This document shows positions 24,052 to 34,200 of a stretch of DNA of 64,000 nt, piece after piece. Under the pieces are notes generated by a model that worked only from the letters and a program-made list of their open reading frames with translations, did no database searches and had not been told where the DNA came from. This stretch comes from Melieria omissa. Lineage: Eukaryota > Arthropoda > Insecta > Diptera > Ulidiidae. Numbering within the stretch: position 1 is the stretch's first letter; every line of letters starts with the position of its first letter. A program made the position numbers and the translations under genes. The DNA is taken from the NCBI GenBank assembly GCA_963971225.1, contig OZ020269.1:31103783-31167782 (forward strand). Reading direction: 5' to 3'.

Positions 24052-24472
24052 TGTTACGAAATTCCACAGTTCGTTATCGACGGTTCGTTTTGATTGTATT
24101 TGAAAATAAAACAACTTCAGTTACTCAGCAAAAATCAACAATCAGAAACTAACTTTATTTACGGAATTTACACTTCGCTTGTATCTACACTTGTTACCAC
24201 TTTGCTTGCTTAACACAGACTCGACTCCTTGCGCTGCCACTGCTGCTTTTATACCACTTTTCTTATCGCGCCGAAGTTTCTTGCAACTTCTAATTGGAAA
24301 GCGCTCGACCATTCTCGCACAGCCCATTTCGAGAACCATCCCTGCCATATCGGACTATACCAAGCGAATTTATAACAGTTTTGCTGTACTTCACAGTGCA
24401 TGCCTAAAAGTATGCTTGGAAAACATTCGTGCGGAGAAGGCATTCCCGTACACAGAATTTCTCATCGTATCA
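24052..24472 (-). repeat. 3' LTR
   Basis: On the minus strand it starts TGATACGATGAG and ends GTAACA. TATAAAAGC lies at 24245-24253 and AATAAA at 24154-24159 (minus strand), so promoter and poly(A) signal are in the expected order. The purine tract just upstream (AAGTGATGGGCAG, 24473-24485) is short and imperfect for a polypurine tract. Confidence 0.95.
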
Positions 24473-24483
24473 CTGCCCATCAC

Positions 24484-27400
24484 TTAGACTTGTTCGTCCC
24501 GAACAAGTACCGAGGCTCCGCCGGAGTAAGACGCCAGGCGCTCCAAATGGACTACTTTCAGCCTGGCGTTTCCGTTGCAGCAGCGTTGAACCCTGTACAC
24601 CACGTCATTAATCCTGGTCACGACTTTGTACGGTCCTTCCCATGACGTTTGAAGCTTTGGAGACAAACCTTTCCTGCGCTGCGGGTTGTAAAGCATTACC
24701 AGATCGCCTTCTTGGAACCCCGCTGTGTTAGCTCGTAGATCATATCTGGCTTTCATCTTATCGCTGACCAGTTGGATACGGTCCCTTATAAACTGGTGGA
24801 TTTCTTCCAGCTCCGATCGCTTATTAACTGCGTAATCAGTCTTAGCGCCTTCCGTCGTGCTGACCACTCCGAACTTCAAGTCAGCAGGCAATCTCAGCTC
24901 TGTGCCGAACACTGCTCGGGCTGGAGTGAGTGATGTCGTATCGTGCGGGGCTGACCTATACGCCATCAAGAACAGCGGAATATGCGTGTCCCAATCCTTT
25001 TGGTTCCTGCCTACTACTTTCCGCAGATATTCCTCCAGTGTTCGATTGAATCGTTCCACCATGCCGTCGGACTGGGGATGCAAAGGACAGGTGCGAGTTT
25101 TCCTTATTCCTAGTAGCTCACACACTTCTTTTAATACAAGAGACTCGAAATTCCGGCCTTGATCCGAGTGCAACTCCAGTGGAACTCCAAATCTGGCCAC
25201 CCAGTTGTTTACCAACATTTCCGCGACCGTGGTGGCCTCCTGGTTAGGAATAGGATACACTTCGGGCCATTTGCTGAAATAGTCCATCACCACCAGCACA
25301 TATTTGTTGCCTTGAGTGCTAAGTGGGAATGGCCCGGCGACGTCCATGGCAATTCGCTCAAAGGGCGCTCCCATGTTGTACTGCTGCATGCGGCCCCGAG
25401 ATCTTCTTGTTGGCCCTTTCGCAGCCGAACATCGATCACAGCTCTTAATCCAATCGGCGACAGACTCCTGGCATCCTACCCAGTAGAATCGCCTTTTTAT
25501 TTTGGCGACAGTTTTTGTGATGCCTAGGTGCCCTCCGCTAGAGTCGTTATGGTATGCCTCGATCACCTCGTTGATCCTGCATTTCGGGACTAAAATTAGG
25601 GAATTGCTGGTCCGGCCATCCTCACTCTCCCACTCGCGGTATAGGCAACCATCAGACAGCCGCAGACTTTGCCACTGCGCCCAGTAAGCCTTCGCGATCG
25701 GGCTCTCACCGGCCATCTCCTGCCAGTCTGGACGTGCGCCTTGCTCCTTGCCTTCAATGATTTTTTTAAGATCCGTATCCTCGCGCTGGTCCTTTTGTAT
25801 CCTCTCCGCAGACCACTCCTCCTCTGGCAGAACGCTGACCAATCGTACGTCCACTATCTGCTCTTTGCTTTCGGCTCGCGAACAATGCCCGCATTCGGTT
25901 TTGCACGGACGGCGTGACAAGGCATCGGCATTTCCATGGCTGCTACCCTTGCGATGCTCTACCGTGTAGTCGTAGCTCTGCAGCCGCTCGGTCCACCGCG
26001 CCAATTGGCCTTCCGGATCTTTAAAGTTCAGTAGCCATTTCAATGCCGCATGATCTGTGCGCAGGCGAAACTTTTGCCCATACAGGTATTTGTGGAAGTG
26101 TTTCACGCATTCCAGTACTGCGAGCAACTCCCTTCGGGTCACACAGTAGTTGCGTTCAGGCTTTGACAAAATTTTGCTGTAGTACGCTATCACTTGTTCT
26201 TGGCCATCTATTATCTGTGACAGCACACCGCCAATACTATGCCCACTTGCATCTGTATCCAGCACAAACATCTCTCCAGGAACGGGGAAGGCCAGAATTG
26301 GAGCAGTGCACAGTTTTTCCTTCAGTCGTGCAAAAGCCTGCTCCTGCTCTTCACCCCACGCGAAGGCTTGATTCTTTTTCGTCAGTTTGTGCAAGCTGCC
26401 AGCTATGTTCGCAAATCCTGGAACGAATCTTCGGTAGTATGTGCACAGGCCCAGGAAACTGCGGAGTTCGTGTAGATTGCGTGGCCGGGGCCACTCCTTC
26501 ACCGCCGTGATCTTGCCTTCGTCCGTATGTACTCCGCGAGCGGAAACCGTGTGACCCAAATACTTGACCTCTTTTTGGAACAGCGAGCACTTCTTTGGGT
26601 TGAGTTTAAGCCCGGCTTTCTGTATTCGCTCAAATACCTCCTTCAGCTTTTCCAGGTGGTCGTCGAAGCTTTTGCCCATAACGATTATGTCGTCGAGGTA
26701 TACCAGACACGTCCGCCAATGCAGCCCTTTCAGCACACGCTCCATTAGCCGCTCGAATGTTGCTGGTGCGTTGCAGAGTCCAAACGGCATGACGGTGAAC
26801 TGCCACAAACCGTCGCCAACACTAAAAGCCGTTTTCTCCTTGTCCTGGTCCGCAAGTTCCACCTGCCAATAGCCGCTGCGTAAGTCGAGTGTGGAAAACC
26901 ACTGTGTGCCTGACAGTGTGTCCAGGGTGTCATCGATCCGAGGTAGTGGATAGCTGTCCTTCTTGGTCACGTCATTGAGCTTCCGATAGTCCACACAGAA
27001 TCGGGTACTGCCATCCTTTTTCTTGACTAGCACGACCGGCGAGCACCAAGGACCTGACGAAGACTCTATGACCTTTTCTGTATGCATGTTTTCAATCAAA
27101 TTTGCGACCTCTTCCCTCTTGGCCAGAGGAACTCGTCTTGGCGGTTGGTGGATTGGTTTCGCATTTCCGGTGTCGATGTTGTGCTTCACTATGGCTGTTC
27201 TTCCGCCCGCTTCCGTCGCAAATATTGACCCATAGTGCTGCAGGAGTGACCGCGCCTTCTGTTTCTGCTCGGCTGTCAATTCGCTGCTCCACTGGTTCTG
27301 CGGTATGGCGTCCATGTTAGAACCGCTTTTCTTACTTCCTCCGGGTGGACTGCTTTCGCAATTGACAACTGCTTCAGCCTCTCTACACTCGCCAATGACC

Positions 27401-28080
27401 GCATCTTTTTCGACATATCTGGGTGTGTTCAGTGGGTTGAGTATCCTTACTGGTATTTTGCCATTTTTGGGTTCCACTAATGTACGTCCGATTACTATGT
27501 TGTCGTATCCCTGTTTTGGCGCTTCTACAACCCACAGCCGGCTTGTCCCATCGTCCTCGTCCACTTTCGCCCACACGATCGCCTCGGAATTCGCTGGTAT
27601 CTTCTGATGTTGACACGAGACAACTCTCCTTACCGCCACGCTTCGCTCATAGCCAGTGTGCAGGGGGAATTCAACGTTGGCATACTTCAGCACATTTTCT
27701 TTCAGGTCCAGCGTAAAACCATGCCTAATCATGAAATCGACGCCGATAATCACGTCGTCCACTATGTCCGCGACGATGAACTCATGTTCCAGGCTGCTGG
27801 TGCCGATAGCAATTGTTTTTGTTACTTTCCCTCTTACCGGCGCACGCTCGCCAGTCGCAGTCCTCAGCTGTATGCCATGCAGTGGTTCCCAGTTCTTCAG
27901 AAGCTTCCTTTTTATGATCGAATATGACGCTCCAGTATCCAGTGTCAACACGAACAACTTTCCATCTATCTTTCCTTCAATCGTCAAGCTGCTGGGTTGT
28001 CGTTTCAACTGCGAGACAAGGACGGTGGGGCAGCAGGTTGTGGGGATCAGCTCACGCCCCTTTGGGCTGATCCGTTTTAG
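24484..28080 (-). CDS. pol: Pol polyprotein (PR-RT-RNase H-integrase)
   Basis: An uninterrupted frame of 1198 codons. It is in the -1 frame relative to gag and is open only from 28098, so it is most likely made as a Gag-Pol fusion by frameshifting; a TTG at 28008 is not needed as a start. The aspartic protease motif DTGAS is near residue 48. Reverse transcriptase has LPRIDD, FGLCNAPATF and YLDD (near 460). RNase H has DTDASGHSIGG, RRELLAVL and RTDHAALKWL. Integrase has an HHCC zinc finger (about 845-890) and a DDE core with D in MDVAGP, D in HSDQG and E in VERFNRTLEE. A GPY-type motif, WEGPYKV, is near the C-terminus. All catalytic residues I can check are present. Confidence 0.95.
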   Translation of the reverse strand, partial: LKRISPKGRELIPTTCCPTVLVSQLKRQPSSLTIEGKIDGKLFVLTLDTGASYSIIKRKLLKNWEPLHGIQLRTATGERAPVRGKVTKTIAIGTSSLEHEFIVADIVDDVIIGVDFMIRHGFTLDLKENVLKYANVEFPLHTGYERSVAVRRVVSCQHQKIPANSEAIVWAKVDEDDGTSRLWVVEAPKQGYDNIVIGRTLVEPKNGKIPVRILNPLNTPRYVEKDAVIGECREAEAVVNCESSPPGGSKKSGSNMDAIPQNQWSSELTAEQKQKARSLLQHYGSIFATEAGGRTAIVKHNIDTGNAKPIHQPPRRVPLAKREEVANLIENMHTEKVIESSSGPWCSPVVLVKKKDGSTRFCVDYRKLNDVTKKDSYPLPRIDDTLDTLSGTQWFSTLDLRSGYWQVELADQDKEKTAFSVGDGLWQFTVMPFGLCNAPATFERLMERVLKGLHWRTCLVYLDDIIVMGKSFDDHLEKLKEVFERIQKAGLKLNPKKCSLFQKEVKYLGHTVSARGVHTDEGKITAVKEWPRPRNLHELRSFLGLCTYYRRFVPGFANIAGSLHKLTKKNQAFAWGEEQEQAFARLKEKLCTAPILAFPVPGEMFVLDTDASGHSIGGVLSQIIDGQEQVIAYYSKILSKPERNYCVTRRELLAVLECVKHFHKYLYGQKFRLRTDHAALKWLLNFKDPEGQLARWTERLQSYDYTVEHRKGSSHGNADALSRRPCKTECGHCSRAESKEQIVDVRLVSVLPEEEWSAERIQKDQREDTDLKKIIEGKEQGARPDWQEMAGESPIAKAYWAQWQSLRLSDGCLYREWESEDGRTSNSLILVPKCRINEVIEAYHNDSSGGHLGITKTVAKIKRRFYWVGCQESVADWIKSCDRCSAAKGPTRRSRGRMQQYNMGAPFERIAMDVAGPFPLSTQGNKYVLVVMDYFSKWPEVYPIPNQEATTVAEMLVNNWVARFGVPLELHSDQGRNFESLVLKEVCELLGIRKTRTCPLHPQSDGMVERFNRTLEEYLRKVVGRNQKDWDTHIPLFLMAYRSAPHDTTSLTPARAVFGTELRLPADLKFGVVSTTEGAKTDYAVNKRSELEEIHQFIRDRIQLVSDKMKARYDLRANTAGFQEGDLVMLYNPQRRKGLSPKLQTSWEGPYKVVTRINDVVYRVQRCCNGNARLKVVHLERLASYSGGASVLVRDEQV

Positions 28081-28086
28081 TTTAAC
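28040..28086 (-). promoter_or_regulatory. Putative -1 programmed frameshift signal between gag and pol
   Basis: The last gag codons read G TTA AAC then TAA: a GTTAAAC heptamer at 28080-28086 immediately before the gag stop (28077-28079). Six nucleotides later a perfect 8-bp stem, GGATCAGC (28066-28073) with GCTGATCC (28044-28051), encloses a 14-nt loop. Loop bases GGGGC (28056-28060) could pair with GCCCC at 28027-28031 to form an H-type pseudoknot. Slipping back one base puts the ribosome into the pol frame at CTA 28080. GTTAAAC is the slippery sequence known from equine arteritis virus. Function here is inferred. Confidence 0.8.
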
Positions 28087-29549
28087 GACTCGTCGTCCTC
28101 AGCCCTGCGCTTGTTGGCCGGGCCTCGATCGTCAGTATTCCTCGCTTCAGGCGATTGCGATCGAGAACGGGAACGTCTCTTTCGTTGGCGGCAGTCTCGT
28201 GATATGTGACCCTGCTTGCCACATGTCCAGCAAACAACTTTAGAGGAGACAACCCGTGGCCTGCCCGGTGTCTCAGAGCTTATGGCCTGGATCGAAATGT
28301 CGCTGTCCGGCTGGATTTGACGTATCCTTGCAGATGCATACCGATTGCCTCCAATCCATGTCGCTTCATATGTCATCGCGCTGGTCACCGTCTCCTTAAA
28401 TGTCGGCTTGCCCATCATCAACGCACTGCGACGTGTCTCGGGATCATGAAGACCTTCAATGAACGACTCAATCTTCATCCTTTCGAGATCATCAGCGCCG
28501 AATTTTGGGTAGCACAACTGTACGAGCCGCTCAATGTCTGCTGCATATGTCTGCAGCGCCTCGCTGGCTCTTTGCCTGCGGTTCTTCAGCTAACAATAGT
28601 ACAGCGTATGGTTGTGCTCGTTGCTATACTTCGCTGCCAACGCTCTCATGACGGCCTCATAATCACTTCTCGAGCATTCCGGAACTGATTTCATTACCTC
28701 AGCCGCAGGACCTTTCAGCGCCAGTGCCAATCTCCGACCCTTCCTGATATCGGTCCACTGATTTTCCAAAGCAGCTAAGTCGAATTGCAGTTTGAATGTA
28801 TCGAACGGCGCAGCACCATCATAAGTAGGCACTTCTGTTCGGGTGGCGAAACTTTTCGGAATCGGCGGCAAACATTCTCGTGGCTGTACCTCTCTAAGCC
28901 GCTCGTCGATTTTTCTGTTTACCGAATCCTCCAGACTGTCAACTCGTTTGTCTAAATGTTCTACTCGCGTCTCCAGGTGCTCAACTTTCACATTAATCCT
29001 GTCTGAAATCTCTTCCACCTTCTGCTCCAAGCGCTCAGAATTTTCCTGAAGCTTGCTGGACAACTCGCGATTCGCATTTTCAAATTTTTCCGCATTTTCC
29101 TGGAGTTTTGTTTCCATTCGCTCTGCTATTTGCGCTGAAAGTTCCTGATTCGTGGTTTCCAGTTTCGCTGCCATTTGCGCCGAAAGTTCCTGATTCGCGG
29201 TTTCCAGTTTCGTTGCCATCTGCGCCGACATTTCACGATTTTCACGATTGGAAGTCTCGAACATGCCTTTTATTGCACTCATTAGCTGGCTCATGTCTAA
29301 TGCTTGTAGTGGTCCAGCCGGTGCAGCCGTACTTTGCATCGACGCAGCACCAGCAGGCGATTCCTCCACCTTGGCCGACGCCTCTTGTTCCTGCGTTCCG
29401 AACTCGTGTGCAGCCCAATCAATGCCTCTTGATTCACACGCCTCTCGCAAACGCAGCTGCAACTCCACCTTACCGCCAGCAGTCGGCAAATTCCAGGCAG
29501 CCAGCTCCTTCTTCAGCTGGTCAACCTTCAGCAGCTCCAGTTTAACCAT
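28077..29549 (-). pseudogene. gag: Gag with one in-frame stop (SAP, coiled coil, capsid-like, CCHC)
   Basis: Starts at ATG 29547-29549. Residues about 5-37 (LKVDQLKKELAAWNLPTAGG onward) match a SAP nucleic-acid-binding motif. A long heptad-rich coiled coil with repeated ETxNQELSAQMA-type units follows (about 95-225), then a capsid-like helical region. TAG at 28590-28592 interrupts the frame after 319 codons. The same frame then continues through the rest of that region and a CCHC zinc knuckle (CWTCGKQGHISRDC) with a basic RS-rich tail, stopping at 28077-28079. The base after TAG is C, a context that can allow readthrough, so either a fresh nonsense mutation or readthrough is possible. No other lesion is seen. 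Confidence 0.85.
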
Positions 29550-29591
29550 GTTTCCGTTTTTATAATTTTATTTTACTTTCAGTAATACAAT

Positions 29592-29609
29592 CCCCAATTT
29601 CTGACACCA
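29592..29609 (-). promoter_or_regulatory. Primer binding site, tRNA-Leu-like
   Basis: Two bases inside the 5' LTR the minus strand reads TGGTGTCAGAAATTGGGG. Its first 11 bases are complementary to the 3' end of tRNA-Leu acceptor sequences (CCA plus a TTCTGACA-type arm) as I know them from animals. The inner bases match less well, with an apparent shift of about 1-2 nt. Confidence 0.7.
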
Positions 29610-29611
29610 AA

Positions 29612-30032
29612 TGTTACGAAATTCCACAGTTCGTTATCGACGGTTCGTTTTGATTGTATTTGAAAATAAAACAACTTCAGTTACTCAGCAAAAATCAACA
29701 ATCAGAAACTAACTTTATTTACGGAATTTACACTTCGCTTGTATCTACACTTGTTACCACTTTGCTTGCTTAACACAGACTCGACTCCTTGCGCTGCCAC
29801 TGCTGCTTTTATACCACTTTTCTTATCGCGCCGAAGTTTCTTGCAACTTCTAATTGGAAAGCGCTCGACCATTCTTGCACAGCCCATTTCGAGAACCATC
29901 CCTGCCATATCGGACTATACCAAGCGAATTTATAACAGTTTTGCTGTACTTCACAGTGCATGCCTAAAAGTATGCTTGGAAAACATTCGTGCGGAGAAGG
30001 CATTCCCGTACACAGAATTTCTCATCGTATCA
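29612..30032 (-). repeat. 5' LTR
   Basis: Identical to the LTR at 24052-24472 except T29876 for C24316, a CpG-type transition. It carries the minus-strand TATAAAAGC (29805-29813) that should drive the element. Short open frames on both strands are identical in the two LTRs and are not genes. Confidence 0.95.
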
Positions 30033-30036
30033 GTAT

Positions 30037-31214
30037 CTAAGGCTGGTTTCAACAACCATTGAACTAAGATTAACATGAACTTTCTACACTCACTTCGGGC
30101 ATCGCAATAGGCCTTGGATGCTTCCGAGTGTACCAGTAGAGTGATGGGCTAGCGGCCATGTTTAGATAACTCACCTAAGATTTTCTCCAATGGAATGAGA
30201 TCTGTTCGATCTAGGTGAATTACTCCGAACTCTTCGGTATTTTCTTAACTCAGATACGTTTTTTTTAGTACACCTGTTTTTAAATATGCGTAACTTTATC
30301 AGTATCTCCAGTCTCCACTCAACCCTATAACTAACATCAACAATTTCAATTTTATAATTGTACCAGGTTTCCCCCAGCGAACCAAATAAAATTTAATACA
30401 ATTTGAATTTTCTGAAGTCTTTATTTGCTTTAATTTTATATCATCTTATAGTTGGAAACATAAACTTTTCATATAAATTATATCATCAGTTTAAGTTTAA
30501 GTTTACCTTCTAACAAAAGAACCATTAATAGTGATGTGGAATTTTTCATTTTTTCGTATCAATAAAATGTCACATGAAAACATTCTTCGATTGTGATGAT
30601 GGTTTGCTCTATTCGTATGTATGCATGTATGTATGTATGAAATCTAAGATCTAAGTTCCAATATAAGCCGACTACTTATACCTAAAATGATTCATTATAA
30701 ATATATATTTATAATTTTGTCATTAGTGCGATTGCATAATACAATAGAAAACAATAAATCAGGCTTTAAAATTAGTTTAATTAATTTAACAAAATATCAT
30801 AGCGAGCACATGGAAGCGCACAGCTCATAACTTACAAAAATACACAAATCAATCAGATTGTACGCGTCAATCTCGAATCACGGCAGCCGTCTGCATCAAG
30901 AACTATCAATGAGCTCGTGAGTGACCGAGGTGATTCTTGATTAAGGCCGTCACCCTCAAAATGTATCAGCGAATGTAGATTTATTTTAAGTTAATTAAAT
31001 TTAAGCATTACCTAAGTCGATAAAATTCACTAAAGTTGCATTCGAACCGCAGCGATTTCGGTTTCGAATCCGCTTGGATTTAAAAAAATTTCCCTTTCAA
31101 CAAAAAACGCTATTTTGGCTTAAGTACGACAGAGTGAAAACAAACGAATGCTTGTTAAAATGGAATTTGAGTCTTCGGACAATGAGTCGGCGCGCGCTGT
31201 GCCAGACGGGACTT
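30037..31214. other. 3' flank and UTR of the mucin-serpin gene
   Basis: No gene beyond the 3' UTR. A minus-strand AATAAA lies at 30980-30985, about 230 nt after the serpin stop codon, and is a candidate poly(A) signal. A TATG/TGTA microsatellite sits near 30615-30640. The retrotransposon begins about 0.95 kb past that signal. Confidence 0.5.
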
Positions 31215-34200
31215 TCATGGCAGTAGTCGTGGATTGAAGCGACCCATGAAGAGAATCATGCCGGTTGGGTTGTGGCGCACGAAGTAGAGGAACGGCTTGT
31301 CGAAGCGCAGTCGCGGAGCGTCGGGCACGCGCGCCTGTCGCGGACGCAATGGCAGCGGCAGCTCCAGATATTTGGGATCGAGCAGATCGTCGTAGAAGCC
31401 GCGGCCCAACACCGAATCGTGCACCAGCGAGCCAAAGTCAATGATCGCCTCGGACGAGTCGAAAGCATCGTCGTCGGTGGCGTCCAGGTCCTTGTTGCGC
31501 TTGCGCAGCGGCGGCGCCGGGTACATCTCGACATGGTGATGATCGGCGATCTTCTCTTCGCCGCATGTGCTGAACGTGTTGATTTGTATCATGTCCGACA
31601 GGTAGATGTCGCGATTCGAGGAGCCGGTCAACCCGCGCAGATCAGCAAAGTCCGACTTGAAGAGGCCCTTCAGGCCCATCTTTTGCAGGCCCAGCGAGGC
31701 GTTTACGAAGGAGCGATGCGAGAAGCGTGGCAGCTGCACCTCCATGCCGGGTCGATCCATCAGCGATGTGAGTATGTTGCTCCAGGCGTCTTGACTGAAG
31801 GCCTGCTCCACCAGTTCTGTTTCCAAACGGTCCAAGTTGTCCGCGGGCGAGATCGAGCTCTGGTGGCCCGGCATCACGTAGATGGTGCTGACCGTGTCCT
31901 GAATGCGTCCGAAGGCCACCACAGTGGCATCCAGTTTCGGCTCGTAGCCGGCAGTGAAGCCGGTCTTGTACAGCACAGCGGGCACTGGCACCAGTCGTCG
32001 CTGCCGTACGCTCGGATGCACCTGGAAGAACATTTCGCCGTCGCGTTCGTGTGTAGAGCCGTGTCGGCAGTCGGTCTGGAACAGATTTGCCGAAATAGTG
32101 GCAAGCGGTCCGTTGACCCACAAACTGTTGGTGCGCAAATACTCCAGCACTTTGCCCATTGTGTGGCGTTTCACCAGCAAATTGGTGCGCCGGCGTATCA
32201 CGTCGTTTACTACGTGAAAGTTCACTTCCTCCACATGGCCCGAGTAGAATTGCTGTGTCTTCTCTTTGAAGAATTGCAATATTTTGCCATTGGCGCGATC
32301 GCTGAAGATCTCGCGTACGAATGCCGTCGTCGCAATGTCACTGTCGGTGGCGCGCTCCACGGAGTCGGTGATATTTCGGAACACCAAATGTGGATTAAAG
32401 GTCACCATGTCGTCGAGCCTTAGCACGTCGTTCATTTCGCCCGAGGTGCTGCCACGTGCGCCCAGGAATACCATCGACAACATGGATGTCAGCGCGAATG
32501 GCGACATGATCAGACTGCGTGCGGAGCTAATTTTCTCCGATGTGATGGATTTCCAGTAGCTGAAGGCCAACTCGTTGCAGAGACGCGCAAAGGCTCGCAA
32601 ATCTTCGTCCAGCTCAACCGTCGACGCTTCCAGACCCTTCGCGTGACCAGGACTCGGTTCAAGTTTGACTGGTGGACGCGTGGCTTGCGTGGAGGCGGCC
32701 ATCAGGTTGCTTAGAGATGCCGGCCGCATCATTGGACGCTGTTGAAGTGTGTTGGCCGAGTAGGATATGACCTTGGGTGGTTCTGGCTGCTTGTTGTTGG
32801 CGACAAATACGGGCTGTTTGTTGTAGTAGGACACCGGCTTCAAGGTGTTGATGCGTTTGGTGGTTGTGGTGGTGGACGCCGCGGTGGTAGACAATTTTGG
32901 CGCTGTCGTTGTTGTTGTTGGATGCTGATTGGTGGTCATTGTGAATACGGGTGTGTGATATGCTGTTTCGGAATTATCCTCTTCCGTACTCTCCTCCTCT
33001 TCGGCCTGTTGTCCGTAGCTGAGGGCAGGCAACTTAGGTGGCACACCTACATCGTCGGTGTCTTCGTCTTCTGGCAATTTTATGGGTTTTGGTAAACCAG
33101 GCGATATTGGTTTCATGTGTTCTGGCTGTGGTGTGGTTTTTTCTTCTGCCTCCTCTTGTTGCACTGTGCTTTGGTTAGTTGAATCCTCAGTCGGCTTAAG
33201 CGTTACTTCGCCCAACTTGATGTAAGGATCCTCTTCGGTCGAATCGCTGATGTCGTCCTCGCTGGAAAGTGTAGCCGTCAGTTCTTCCAGCAAGTCCACG
33301 TCGGCCTCAATGTTCAGAGTGGTAGTCTCGTACTTCTCTGTGAGACGTTCAGTGCCTTCCATACTTTCGGTTGCTGTCTCCCCAGATGCTTCATTGTAAA
33401 CGGTTTCGCTGTGAAGTTCAGTGGTAGTTGCTGCCGGTTCAGGATTTTCGCTGGAGCTTGAAGTTTCTTCATTTTGATCATTTGGTTCGTTGGCCGATGG
33501 ACCAGCAGTGAATTGTGGCAGCAACTGCGCTGCGTTGGTGACACTATCTTCAGCGCTTGGCTCGTGTTTTTCAGCGGGCAGTTTTAAGGTCTCCGTTGAT
33601 TCGGCAGACTTTTCGTGTTCATCACTTGTTGTTGTTGTATCAAGTTGGTCGCTTTCTATGGGACTTTCGGTAGAATTGTCCGATAGTTGTGTTACTTGTT
33701 CGTTTTTCTGTGTTGACTCTTGCTCCAGCGAAGTCTCATCCTTTACGATTGTGGTTGATTCCTCAGAGTTTTCCAGTTCCAGGCTACTTTTATTGGACTG
33801 TATTGTGTTGTCTGTCGACGCTTCTACTGTTAATGTGCTATCGCTAGTTTTGATAGAGTTTTCAGTCGTCTGTTGCTCACTTATTAAGCTAAAGTTACTG
33901 TCGGAATCGCTACCAATACTAGGTTTTGCCTCAACTTCTGACTCCTTATCCGATATATCGACTTTTTCGGCAGTTTCTTCTTCGGCCGTGGAATCTTCGT
34001 GACTTTTGTTTTTCTCCAGAAATACGTCGGCTTCTTCTGAGTTCTTATTCGTTGACTCTGAAGTCACTTCTGTAATTGGTGTTTTATGGGAAATGTCCTC
34101 CTCGATCTCGACCATGTGGTCTGTGGCAGCTGGTATCGGCTCGGTGGTTCTCTCAAATATTTGCTGTTTCTCAGATTCATATAATGCTTCGTGCTCGTCT

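Larger units (their letters stand above)
24048..30036 (-). mobile_element. Young Ty3/gypsy LTR retrotransposon with GTAT target duplication
   Basis: Complete element on the minus strand. The LTRs are 29612-30032 (5') and 24052-24472 (3'), 421 bp each, with TG...CA ends and GTAT duplicated at 24048-24051 and 30033-30036. In order it carries a primer site, gag, an apparent -1 frameshift site, and pol with PR-RT-RNase H-IN, the Metaviridae order. There is no env: pol stops 11 bp before the 3' LTR. The LTRs differ at one site (C24316 versus T29876), so insertion was very recent. Gag carries one in-frame stop. I do not assign a named lineage. Confidence 0.95.

Noticed and set aside
24179..24487. 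102-codon plus-strand frame in the LTR
   Set aside because: The same frame appears in both LTR copies; LTR sequence, antisense to the element.
28008..28008. TTG as an independent pol start
   Set aside because: Eukaryotic initiation there is unlikely; the frame continues upstream into the frameshift site, which explains pol expression better.
31272..32423. 383-codon frame on the plus strand opposite the serpin domain
   Set aside because: Antisense shadow of a conserved coding domain with GC-rich third positions; starts at GTG and has no domain of its own.
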